Source: Opitutia bacterium UBA6410
GTDB taxonomy: Bacteria > Verrucomicrobiota > Verrucomicrobiia > Opitutales > Intestinicryptomonadaceae
Direction of reading: 5' to 3'
DNA length: 22,945 bases
Assembly: GCA_002437405.1 (NCBI GenBank)
Contig: DJPO01000018.1
Location: 2,443 to 25,387 of the forward strand
Positions 7,795 through 15,068 of the stretch are shown here, piece by piece (the first letter of the stretch is position 1; each line of letters starts with the position of its first letter). The notes beneath the pieces were generated by a model. That model saw nothing but the letters and a program-made list of their open reading frames with translations, did not search any database and was not told where the DNA came from. A program made the translations under genes and the position numbers.

Positions 7795-7869
7795 GATAGT
7801 TTCATTTTTCCCCGAGAACGGTGAGGGCGCGTCATTCAACGACAGTTACATTTCCCCCGAGCGGCGGAG
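7795..7869. repeat. Diverged direct repeat of about 30 bp
   Basis: GATAGTTTCATTTTTCCCCG at 7795-7814 and GACAGTTACATTTCCCCCGA at 7841-7860 align with few mismatches, and both continue as GAG then CGG. The period is about 46 bases. The copies lie in the orphan convergent interval and match no gene. Confidence 0.5.
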
Positions 7870-7955
7870 TGTGGGGCTTAATCGTGCGCTTGTCTTGAGC
7901 CACGTTTTCGCCTATTCCCCGCGCCCGAGCGTGGGCGGCGGGTTGGAGTGAATTG

Positions 7956-7979
7956 CGGCGGTTGTTCTGCCGATTTTTT
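7956..7979 (+). terminator. Weak terminator-like hairpin
   Basis: CGGCG and TGCCG pair over five bases with one G-U around a 7-base loop (7956-7972) and are followed by A and six T's. It could end a short plus-strand RNA from the orphan interval. The stem is short, so this may be chance. Confidence 0.25.
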
Positions 7980-8142
7980 GTGGCGGTTTTTTCGCCCGCT
8001 CCCACAATAAAAAAATGCGCGGCGGCGGATTTTTGTTTTGCGTGCGGGACGCGGAATTTTTTTCTGAGCGGGAGGGGCGGGCAATGCGTTGGGGATTGGC
8101 TTGCCCGATTCCCACACGCAAATGGGCGAAAAATCTGGGCGC

Positions 8143-8180
8143 AAAAAAACGGACGGGGGTTTGTCGCCGCCGTCCGTTTT
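8143..8180 (-). terminator. Terminator of the ilvB-cyclophilin operon
   Basis: CCGTCCGTTTT (8170-8180) and AAAACGGACGG (8146-8156) form a perfect 11-bp stem. Read on the minus strand it ends in seven T's (8143-8149). It lies 17 bases after the cyclophilin stop codon and would also work in part on the plus strand. Confidence 0.85.
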
Positions 8181-8196
8181 CGGGCAATATCAAAAC

Positions 8197-8679
8197 TTAT
8201 TCGACGCTCACAGAAAGAATTTTCTGCGCCGAAATCGGCTTGTCCATAAATCCCGTGGGAGTGTTTTCGATTTTCTTTACCGTGTCCATTCCCTCGACGA
8301 CTTCGCCGAAAATCGTGTGGTGCATGTGAAGCCACGGGGTCGGGACTGTCGTGATGAAGAACTGGCTGCCGTTTGTCATCGGCCCCGCGTTCGCCATTGC
8401 CAACAATCCTTCCCTGTCGAATCCGACTTTCGGGTCGCATTCGTCCTCGAACGGTTTGCCCCAGACGGACTGGCCGCCGCAGCCCGAGCCGGTCGGGTCG
8501 CCGCCCTGAATCATGAAGTCCTTGATGACTCTGTGGAAAATTATTCCGTCGTAGTAGCCCTTTTGCGAGAGCTTGACGAAATTTTCGCACGCCTTGGGCG
8601 CGATTTCGGGGAAGAGTTTTATTTTGATGTCGCCGCTGTTTGTGTGCAGGGTGACGAATGTCTGTTTTTTCTCCGTCAT
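8197..8679 (-). CDS. Cyclophilin-type peptidyl-prolyl cis-trans isomerase
   Basis: A 160-residue cyclophilin without a signal peptide, so probably cytoplasmic. It catalyses cis-trans isomerisation of X-Pro bonds. The family pattern is complete: FHRVIKDFMIQGGDPTGSG (48-66, with the catalytic Arg50 in FHR), MANAGPMTNGSQFFIT (95-110) and HTIFGEVVEGMD (121-132). Length suits a single-domain bacterial PPIase. The ATG at 8679 is 7 bases after the ilvB stop, so the two are one operon; the Shine-Dalgarno is weak (AAAAAGTAAAAAAA). A longer open frame to 8928 runs through the end of ilvB and is shadow. A strong terminator follows. The pairing with ilvB is unexpected functionally and may only reflect shared housekeeping expression. 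Confidence 0.93.
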   Translation of the reverse strand: MTEKKQTFVTLHTNSGDIKIKLFPEIAPKACENFVKLSQKGYYDGIIFHRVIKDFMIQGGDPTGSGCGGQSVWGKPFEDECDPKVGFDREGLLAMANAGPMTNGSQFFITTVPTPWLHMHHTIFGEVVEGMDTVKKIENTPTGFMDKPISAQKILSVSVE

Positions 8680-8686
8680 AATTTTT

Positions 8687-10489
8687 TTACTTTTTTTCGC
8701 ATTTAATCGGGCATTCGGAACATTCGACGATGATTTCCTCGGCGGATTTGCCCGGCGGAATGAAGGGCAGAACGTGTTCGTCGTGCTCGATGACAACTTC
8801 CAAAAGGTAGGGCTTTTTCGAGTCGAGCATCTTTTTGATTGCCGCCTCGAGGTCTTGGCGTTTGTAAACCCGCGCGCTTTCCCACGCGTAGCCCTCGGCG
8901 ATTTTGCAGTAGTCGGGGTAGATTGCACCGACGTTTTCGGGGCCGCCCATATTGTTCGGGTCGAGCGACAAAACCGTGTTGCCGCGCGTTCCGCCGTAGA
9001 GCATATCCTCCCACTGCATAACCATTCCGAGGAACTGGTTGTTGAGAACCATCGCCTTGACGGGCAGCTTTTCCGCGACTGCCGTCGCCATTTCCTGAAT
9101 GTTCATCTGGAACGAGCCGTCGCCGTCGATGTCGACAACGTTGGCGTCGGGTCTTGCGGTTTTGACGCCCAGAGCCGCGGGCAGTCCGAAGCCCATCGTG
9201 CCCGCGCCGAGCGAGCTGATGAACTGGCGGGGCTTGGAGAACACGAAGTTCTGGGGAGTCCACATCTGGTGCTGTCCGACGCCCGTTGTGATTGTGATGT
9301 CGCCCTTCGAAACTTTATAGAGAGCCGCGATTGCCTCCTGCGCCGTGATGTTCTTGCGCTGGTGGCGCGAGAACGGGTAGGGGTGGAGTTTTTTCCATTC
9401 GCCGATTTGTGCAATCCACGCGCCGAAGTCGGGCTTTTTTGCGACCTTCTTGGCGGCGGCGAGCAGCTTGTCGAGGGTCTTGCCGACTTCCGCGCAAATG
9501 CTGAGGTCTACCTTGACGTTCTTGTTCTGCTCGGAGTAGTCGATGTCCACGTGCACGATTTTCGCGTGCGGGGCGAACTTGGAGACTACGCCCGTGATGC
9601 GGTCGTCAAAGCGCGTACCGAGCGCGAGAATAAGGTCGGACTCGAGAACCGCCTTGTTGCCCGCGAACGTGCCGTGCATACCGAACCAATAAAGGTTTTT
9701 AGCCTCGAGCGGATCGACGCAGCCGATGCCCATCAGGGTCGTCGCGACGGGGATATTGAAAATCTTGGAGAATTTGTCGAGCTTCTCGGACGCGTTTGCC
9801 GAGATTATCCCGCCGCCCGCGTAGATTACGGGGCGTTTCGCCGCGCCTATCATCTTGATTATCTGAGCGATGTCGGCGTCGGAGACTTCGGGAACGGCGC
9901 GTATCCCGGGAAGGTCGGGCTTTGCGTCGAAGTCGGGGACGAACATCTTCTGCTGGACGTCCTTGGGCAGGTCGACGACGACGGGGCCAGGGCGTCCGCT
10001 CTTTGCGATTATGAACGCCTCTTTAATAATACGGGGCAAATCCTCCGCCTTGAGCACCAAATAGCTGTGTTTTACAATCGGCAGCGTCATTCCGAAAACG
10101 TCGGTTTCCTGAAACGCGCTCTTGCCTATCAGCGACTGGAAAACCTGCCCTGTGAACGCCACGAGCGGTATGCTGTCCATGTACGCGTCGGAAATCGCCG
10201 TAAGCAGGTTCATCGCGCCGGGGCCGCTGGTTACCATGCATACGCCGACTTTGCCTGTCGAGCGTGCATATCCCTGCGCCATAAAACCGCCCCCCTGTTC
10301 GTGTCTGGGGAGAATCACGCGGATTTTCTTCGAGCGGGTGAAGGCGTTGTGCAAGTCGATGGACTGCCCGCCGGGGTAGGCAAAGACCGTATCCACACCC
10401 TCGTTTTCGAGGCAGCGTACTACTACGTCCGCGCCCTTCATCAATGCGGGTTGGGGGGATTTCTTGGGTGTCTTTGTCTTGATTTTCAT
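8687..10489 (-). CDS. ilvB: Acetolactate synthase, catalytic (large) subunit
   Basis: A 600-residue ThDP enzyme that condenses two pyruvates, or pyruvate and 2-oxobutyrate, in valine/leucine/isoleucine synthesis. Seen: FAYPGGQSIDLHNAF (36-50), catalytic Glu64 in RHEQGGGFMAQGYAR, SGPGAMNLLT (88-97), FAD-site RFDDRITGV (293-301), GAGTMGFGLPAALG (428-441), and the ThDP/Mg motif GDGSFQMN...NN (456-484). The length and full motif set favour biosynthetic IlvB over catabolic AlsS. The C-terminal tail carries an unusual CSECPIKC cluster (Cys590, Cys593, Cys597). The ATG at 10489 overlaps a 35-codon ORF by four bases. An in-frame ATG at 10549 would add 20 poorly motivated residues, and one at 10441 would remove 16. 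No small subunit (ilvN) follows; the cyclophilin gene does. Confidence 0.94.
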   Translation of the reverse strand: MKIKTKTPKKSPQPALMKGADVVVRCLENEGVDTVFAYPGGQSIDLHNAFTRSKKIRVILPRHEQGGGFMAQGYARSTGKVGVCMVTSGPGAMNLLTAISDAYMDSIPLVAFTGQVFQSLIGKSAFQETDVFGMTLPIVKHSYLVLKAEDLPRIIKEAFIIAKSGRPGPVVVDLPKDVQQKMFVPDFDAKPDLPGIRAVPEVSDADIAQIIKMIGAAKRPVIYAGGGIISANASEKLDKFSKIFNIPVATTLMGIGCVDPLEAKNLYWFGMHGTFAGNKAVLESDLILALGTRFDDRITGVVSKFAPHAKIVHVDIDYSEQNKNVKVDLSICAEVGKTLDKLLAAAKKVAKKPDFGAWIAQIGEWKKLHPYPFSRHQRKNITAQEAIAALYKVSKGDITITTGVGQHQMWTPQNFVFSKPRQFISSLGAGTMGFGLPAALGVKTARPDANVVDIDGDGSFQMNIQEMATAVAEKLPVKAMVLNNQFLGMVMQWEDMLYGGTRGNTVLSLDPNNMGGPENVGAIYPDYCKIAEGYAWESARVYKRQDLEAAIKKMLDSKKPYLLEVVIEHDEHVLPFIPPGKSAEEIIVECSECPIKCEKK

Positions 10490-10593
10490 AATCTTACTTG
10501 TTTGGGTTTCCGCGGGGACGAAGCTGCGCGAACGGGCGGCTTCCCCCATTTAAATCTCGACACTCTATATTTCGGCACATTTTCTTCAACCAT
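10486..10593 (-). CDS. Small basic 35-residue ORF coupled to ilvB
   Basis: A 35-codon ORF begins MVEENVPKYRVSRFKWGKPP and ends in PRKPKQVRL. Its TGA overlaps the ilvB ATG (ATGA), a classic coupling arrangement, and TTAGG lies about 8 bases before its ATG as a possible ribosome-binding site. The peptide has ten Lys/Arg and two acidic residues. It lacks a run of Ile, Leu or Val codons, so it is not an obvious attenuation leader peptide. It may be a real small protein, a coupling device for ilvB, or chance. I do not recognise a family. The alternative, ilvB starting at 10549 in another frame, would overlap most of it. Confidence 0.45.
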   Translation of the reverse strand: MVEENVPKYRVSRFKWGKPPVRAASSPRKPKQVRL

Positions 10594-10608
10594 TTTTTTA
10601 GCCTAATT

Positions 10609-10637
10609 TTTATAAAAATCTAAAAAAAAGCTGGAAA
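10609..10637 (-). promoter_or_regulatory. Candidate promoter for the small ORF-ilvB-cyclophilin operon
   Basis: On the minus strand TATAAA (10609-10614) is a good -10 and TTTCCA (10632-10637) a poor -35 at 17 bases. Transcription would start near 10602, nine bases before the small ORF's ATG. The surrounding 10594-10680 interval is AT-rich compared with the coding DNA and must also hold the promoter for the divergent gene at 10747, which I cannot place. Confidence 0.35.
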
Positions 10638-10746
10638 AGTCTCCCGATTTCTTATTTTATCTGCCTAACGCAACAAGAATATCCCCGCGAAATTTCCGCC
10701 GAAAATGCGTTTTTCGCCACGGGTCAACCCCCTCTATTTTTACGAA

Positions 10747-13700
10747 ATGACGTTAAGAAAACGAATTATTAAAACCGCCATGGCAGTCTGCGCCGCGTCG
10801 ATTTTCGCGGCCTCCGCTTCGGCGCAGGAAGAGGTAAAACAGCTCGGTACGACCGACCTGAAAGATCAGGCGCTGGGTCTTGTAAATTCGAAGAAATACA
10901 TCGAGGCGCGCCCGTTTATGAACGAGCTTATCACACGCCTTTCCGACACCGACGACGATAAAATCCGCAAACAGTTGGAGGACTTGTACTTCTTTATGGC
11001 GTACAGCTACGTTCAGGAGTACGAGGCGACAAAGGACGACAAACTCCTCGACAAGGCGATTTCCTATTTCGACAAGGTTATCAAGGAATTCCCCGGCGGT
11101 AAGATGGCGAACTCGTCAATCGAGGTCGTCGCAAGCTGCTACGCGATGCGCGGGGATATGGTCAAGGCGGCGACCTGCCGCGAGCGTCTTTTGCAGCCCC
11201 CCTATTCCAACACCCTCAACAAGAGCCAGCGTTATGCGATTGTAAAGAAAATCGCCGACTCGCTCTTCGCCGCAAGGCAGTGGAAGGCGGGCGAAAAGTG
11301 GTTCACCCAAAAGCTCGAGGGCGCAACAGATCCCGAAGACAAGGTCTCGGCGGCTTCCGCGCTCATTCAGGCTGCGACGAACCTCAAAAAGTTCAACGAC
11401 ATTTCCAAGTATCTTAAATATATGTCCATCGACACCGTCTCGCGCAGCGACCTGGGGCTGAATATGGCTCTGCTCGACGCGGGCGACAAGCTCGTTGCCG
11501 AAAAGCGTTATAGCGAGGCTTCCGCGCTTTATTCGATGGTATACGGCCGCGACAAGATTCTCAAGAATTTGAACGCCTACCTGCAGTCGGCAAAAAAGCG
11601 CGTTGCGGTTCTCCAGCGAATCAACCCCACCAACCCGCTCATCGCCGAAATCAACGCAAAAGTCGCGATGGTCGAACAAGCGGTCGCGGGTATCGAGGGC
11701 ATCGGCGACTATACCGCCGACCTGATGTTGCGCTCCTCCCGCAACTACATGCTCACAAAGCGCGATTACGAAAGCTTCTGGTCGTTCATGCAGTTGCTCG
11801 ACCCCAAGTTCAAGGATCACCAAGCCCGCGAAGACTTCTTCTATTCGGCGATTATCGGCGCGTACAGAATCGGCAGAATGGAGGAAATGTACAACCTCTG
11901 CCAACAGTATCTTAAAGAATACAGCGACGGGCAGTACGTCAACGACGCCCAGCTGAGAATCGCCCAATACTGGCTCGGCAAGAAAAACTATCCCGAATTT
12001 TTCAAAATCGCAAAGGCGTTCGTCGAAGAATATCCCGACGAATCTCCCTATTCCAACGACTTGGTCTTCCTGATGGGCAGCACTTGGCTCACGAACGAAA
12101 AGTACGACGAACTCATCGAAACCTTCTCCAAGTACTCCGAAGATTTCGAGGACTCGGGCATTTCCGACGGTCTACTCTACTGGCTCGGCATGGGCTACAT
12201 GGGCAAGGGCGACTTCAAAAATGCGGGCAAGACTTTCGGCGAAATCGCGGAAAACTACTCCATCAGCCCCTACGCCGAAGACGCGGGCTACCGCCAAGGC
12301 GTCGCACTCTACGGTATCGGCGACTACCCCGCGGCGCAAAAGGCTCTCGAGAGCTTCATCGAATCCTATCCCAAGAGCAAGGTTCGCGGCGAAGTCGAAT
12401 TCTTCCTCGGCGACATTTTCGCAAACTCGATGCTCGTTAAGGAATCGCTCGAGCACTATATGAATGTCGAAAAGTACACGAAGTCCCAGCCGATTATCGA
12501 CAACGCGTACACGCAGGCGGCAAAGCTCCTGACTTCCGACGAAAAATACGAGGAAACCGTCAAGTTGATGGACTCGTACCTCGCAAAATTCAAGGAAGGC
12601 AGCCGCTCGGAAATCAACTACCTCAAAGGCCGCGCGCTCGAAAAGCTCGGGCTGCCCGCCGACGCGCTCAACGTCTACCGCAATGCAATCGAAGAATACG
12701 GCGGCAATCCGCACGACGACGGCGTGGACAAGATGATTCTCGACTACAACCGCCTCTACAACGAAAACTTCGATATGCTCAACGCGACAATCGCGTTTAT
12801 CGAAAAGTTGATGACTGACAGGGAACTTCTCTATAATATGGTGGAAGTCCCCGCCCAGAGATACAGATATTTTATGGCCAACCCCAAAATCGACAAGCGC
12901 ATCTATAACAGTTTCAAGCGCGACACGTCGTTCGGCCCGAATCTCTACAACGACAAGAGCAACATAAAGGCTCTCCTCGAAAAGTATAAAAAGCAGCTGC
13001 AGGAATACCCGCAGAATGCCGAAAACTACTTCAAGTCGCTCGCGAAAACCGCCGCCGACAAGAAGAACATCACGCTCGAATACCGCCTGATGATGGGGCT
13101 CGACGCAATCGGCAAGCCCGTGCAGGTCGAAAGAATGTTCAACGAAAACGACATCAAAAAGTCGTCCGTCAGAACCCTCGCGTGGATTGGCAGACTCAAC
13201 GAAAAGCTTGGCGGTGCCGACCAAGCCCGCAAGGCTTTCGACGAAGCCCTCAATCGCGAAGAATACGAATACCTCATCGACGTGCTCTTCGCCGACGCGG
13301 AACTCGAAACCCGCCAGACCAACTGGGACAAGGTGCTCGCCGACTACACGAGAATCGAGGACGACTTCCCCGGAAATCCCCGCGCGGCAAATGCGGCTCT
13401 CAAAAAGGCGGATACCTATATGTCGCTCGGCAAACACAAGGAGGCGGAAGCCAAATACGAAACAATTATGCGCTCGACAAGCTGGAGGGGCGACGCCTAC
13501 GCCGAAGCCCTCTACAAGCTCGGGCAAATCGCCGAAGAGCAGAAGGACACCAACAAGGCTCTGATGTATTACGAACGCTGCTACCTCGGCTACGCGGGCA
13601 GCCTCGACTGGACGGGCAAGGCGGTAATCGCCGCCGCGAAGTTGATGGCTTCCAACGGCAAGCGCGACGAGGGCAGGGCACTCTGCAAGGAGTTCGTCGG

Positions 13701-13764
13701 CAATCCGTCGAACGCAAAATCGCCCCAATTCGACGAAGTAAAGCAACTCGAGCTAACCATTTAG
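10747..13764 (+). CDS. Exported large TPR-like repeat protein
   Basis: A 1005-residue exported protein with a clear signal peptide (basic MTLRKR, hydrophobic core, ASASAQ cleavage near residue 26). The rest is a nearly continuous alpha-solenoid of TPR-like helix pairs, for example LDKAISYFDKVIKEFPGG, YPAAQKALESFIESYPKSK, ADALNVYRNAIEEYGG, DQARKAFDEALN and HKEAEAKYETIMRS, with the repeated A..F..(I/F)...YP pattern of BamD/YbgF-type TPRs. No catalytic motif is seen, so it is probably a periplasmic scaffold. The ATG at 10705 would put 14 residues before the signal peptide, so 10747 is preferred. It lies 20 bases before the next exported solenoid, in an operon with a VWA-like membrane protein. 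Its size and partners do not match a system I can name. Confidence 0.82.
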   Translation: MTLRKRIIKTAMAVCAASIFAASASAQEEVKQLGTTDLKDQALGLVNSKKYIEARPFMNELITRLSDTDDDKIRKQLEDLYFFMAYSYVQEYEATKDDKLLDKAISYFDKVIKEFPGGKMANSSIEVVASCYAMRGDMVKAATCRERLLQPPYSNTLNKSQRYAIVKKIADSLFAARQWKAGEKWFTQKLEGATDPEDKVSAASALIQAATNLKKFNDISKYLKYMSIDTVSRSDLGLNMALLDAGDKLVAEKRYSEASALYSMVYGRDKILKNLNAYLQSAKKRVAVLQRINPTNPLIAEINAKVAMVEQAVAGIEGIGDYTADLMLRSSRNYMLTKRDYESFWSFMQLLDPKFKDHQAREDFFYSAIIGAYRIGRMEEMYNLCQQYLKEYSDGQYVNDAQLRIAQYWLGKKNYPEFFKIAKAFVEEYPDESPYSNDLVFLMGSTWLTNEKYDELIETFSKYSEDFEDSGISDGLLYWLGMGYMGKGDFKNAGKTFGEIAENYSISPYAEDAGYRQGVALYGIGDYPAAQKALESFIESYPKSKVRGEVEFFLGDIFANSMLVKESLEHYMNVEKYTKSQPIIDNAYTQAAKLLTSDEKYEETVKLMDSYLAKFKEGSRSEINYLKGRALEKLGLPADALNVYRNAIEEYGGNPHDDGVDKMILDYNRLYNENFDMLNATIAFIEKLMTDRELLYNMVEVPAQRYRYFMANPKIDKRIYNSFKRDTSFGPNLYNDKSNIKALLEKYKKQLQEYPQNAENYFKSLAKTAADKKNITLEYRLMMGLDAIGKPVQVERMFNENDIKKSSVRTLAWIGRLNEKLGGADQARKAFDEALNREEYEYLIDVLFADAELETRQTNWDKVLADYTRIEDDFPGNPRAANAALKKADTYMSLGKHKEAEAKYETIMRSTSWRGDAYAEALYKLGQIAEEQKDTNKALMYYERCYLGYAGSLDWTGKAVIAAAKLMASNGKRDEGRALCKEFVGNPSNAKSPQFDEVKQLELTI

Positions 13765-13784
13765 TATAGACAGGGAATTTTTAT

Positions 13785-15017
13785 ATGAAACGTTTTTACG
13801 CAAGCGCAATAATCGCATCGGCGGCAATGGCAATGCCGGTGCTCTCCGCTCAGGAAAATTCCGCCGCAGCCCAGTCCGCCGAAACGCCCGCAGCCCCCGC
13901 GGCTGCCGCGCCCGTTGCGGCGAAGGACAAGCCCGACCGCTCGTATTCGGCGGACTTCGTCGACCAAAAAGCCTCCCTTTATATGGTCGATACAACGGTA
14001 AAGGGCGCGAAGGAAGTACTCGTAACCTTGAAAAACGCCGACGGCGCCGACTTCGTTTTCACCGACGCCAACGGTTCGGAATTGACCGTCCCCAAGAAGA
14101 CGAAAACCTACAAATTCCGTGTCAAGGCGGACGGCGAATCCCTTAAATTCGCCCGCGCCGCCGCAAATTCCGAAGACTGGGACGTAGCCGTGGACAATAT
14201 GCGCAAAACCGCATATACCCTCGTGCCGTTTACAGTCCTCTCCGACTCCGCTTTCCCCGACGGCAATGCGATGGTTGAATTTTTCCTCTCCTCGCTCGTG
14301 AACGCAAACAGGCTCAAGGAGGCGGAAGCCTACGTTATGTCACTGCCGCTCCAGTCGGCGTCCGACACCGTGAAAGTTGCCGCGCTCTCCGTCGCGGAAA
14401 CGCTCGCGGCAAAGAAAAACACCGCAAAGGCGGCGGAAATCATCGAAAGAGTCCGCATTAACTCCTCGACTTCCGCCGACGTTATCGCGCAGGCTATGGC
14501 GGTTCTCGACCAAATCCGCACAGCGGGCGACTTCAAACGCTGCTCGCTCATCTACTCGCGACTTTCGGCTCTCCCCGAAAATCCGATGAAGAATCAGGCG
14601 GCACTCTGGGGCGTTTTCTGCGACATCGCAACCGGCAACAAGCTCTCCGCTGCCGACAGGCTCGCCGCAATCAAAATGGACAGAGGCGAAGCCGAATTCT
14701 CCCTCCTGCAGATGATTAAGGGCGACCTCAAAATTCAGGACAAAAAGCCCGACCCGAAGGCGGCTCTCGAGCTTTATTCCGAAGGCGTAGTCTTCGGTTC
14801 GCTCTCCAGCTCGTGGATGCCCGAGCTGCTCTACAAGACGGCGATGGCGTACAAGCAAATCAAAAACTTCGAAGCTTCCAACGAAATCTTCAAGCAAATC
14901 GAGACCCTCTATCCCGACAACTCGTTCGCGAGCCTCGGCAAAAAGGAAATCGTCGACATCAAAAAGCTCGCCCCGCAGGAGGAAGACGAAGCGGAGGACG
15001 AGGGCGACGAAGACTAA
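13785..15017 (+). CDS. Exported helical-repeat protein with Pro/Ala linker and acidic tail
   Basis: A 410-residue exported protein of unknown function. A signal peptide (MKRFYASAIIASAAMAMPVLSA) is followed by a low-complexity Ala/Pro/Gln stretch (about 23-48), a small beta-rich segment (about 60-115; GAKEVLVTLKNADGADFVF, KTKTYKFRVKADG) and an alpha-helical repeat region (about 118-390) with weak TPR character (PELLYKTAMAYKQIKNFEAS, NEIFKQIETLYPDNS). The C-terminus is strongly acidic (EEDEAEDEGDED). A good Shine-Dalgarno (AGGGA) sits 8 bases before the ATG. Spacing of 20 bases to the TPR gene upstream and 51 to the VWA-like gene downstream supports one operon. The solenoid may pair with the larger TPR protein; this is inference. 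Confidence 0.8.
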   Translation: MKRFYASAIIASAAMAMPVLSAQENSAAAQSAETPAAPAAAAPVAAKDKPDRSYSADFVDQKASLYMVDTTVKGAKEVLVTLKNADGADFVFTDANGSELTVPKKTKTYKFRVKADGESLKFARAAANSEDWDVAVDNMRKTAYTLVPFTVLSDSAFPDGNAMVEFFLSSLVNANRLKEAEAYVMSLPLQSASDTVKVAALSVAETLAAKKNTAKAAEIIERVRINSSTSADVIAQAMAVLDQIRTAGDFKRCSLIYSRLSALPENPMKNQAALWGVFCDIATGNKLSAADRLAAIKMDRGEAEFSLLQMIKGDLKIQDKKPDPKAALELYSEGVVFGSLSSSWMPELLYKTAMAYKQIKNFEASNEIFKQIETLYPDNSFASLGKKEIVDIKKLAPQEEDEAEDEGDED

Positions 15018-15068
15018 TTGGTTTAGCCGCTCCAGATTCGCAAATCCGAATACGCAAATTTTAAAATT

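Larger units (their letters stand above)
7757..8140. other. Convergent intergenic interval without a supported gene
   Basis: The stretch lies between two converging transcription units and is closed on both sides by their terminators. Several open frames overlap in all directions (for example 7736-7951 plus, 7878-8144 and 7912-8193 minus), but they lack credible start signals or recognisable protein character. Visible structure: the diverged repeat at 7795-7869, a weak terminator-like hairpin at 7956-7979, and TTGTGG...CCACAA arms around 7977-8007 flanked by T and A runs. It could hold a small RNA or a dispersed repeat; nothing firmer can be said. Confidence 0.5.

Noticed and set aside
7736..7951. 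71-codon plus-strand frame in the convergent interval
   Set aside because: It starts inside the loop of the beta-galactosidase terminator and has no ribosome-binding site or recognisable composition.
10490..10549. Upstream ATG for ilvB at 10549
   Set aside because: The extra 20 residues do not look like an IlvB N-terminus, and the ATG at 10489 is stop-start coupled to another ORF. It remains possible.
8573..10606. 677-codon open frame on the plus strand
   Set aside because: It is antisense to ilvB, whose motif set is complete, and the translation shows no protein-like domain.
10705..10746. Upstream ATG for the TPR-like protein
   Set aside because: It would place 14 residues in front of an otherwise standard signal peptide.
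12172..13746. 524-codon open frame on the minus strand
   Set aside because: It is antisense to the TPR-like gene and has no supporting start signals or motifs.
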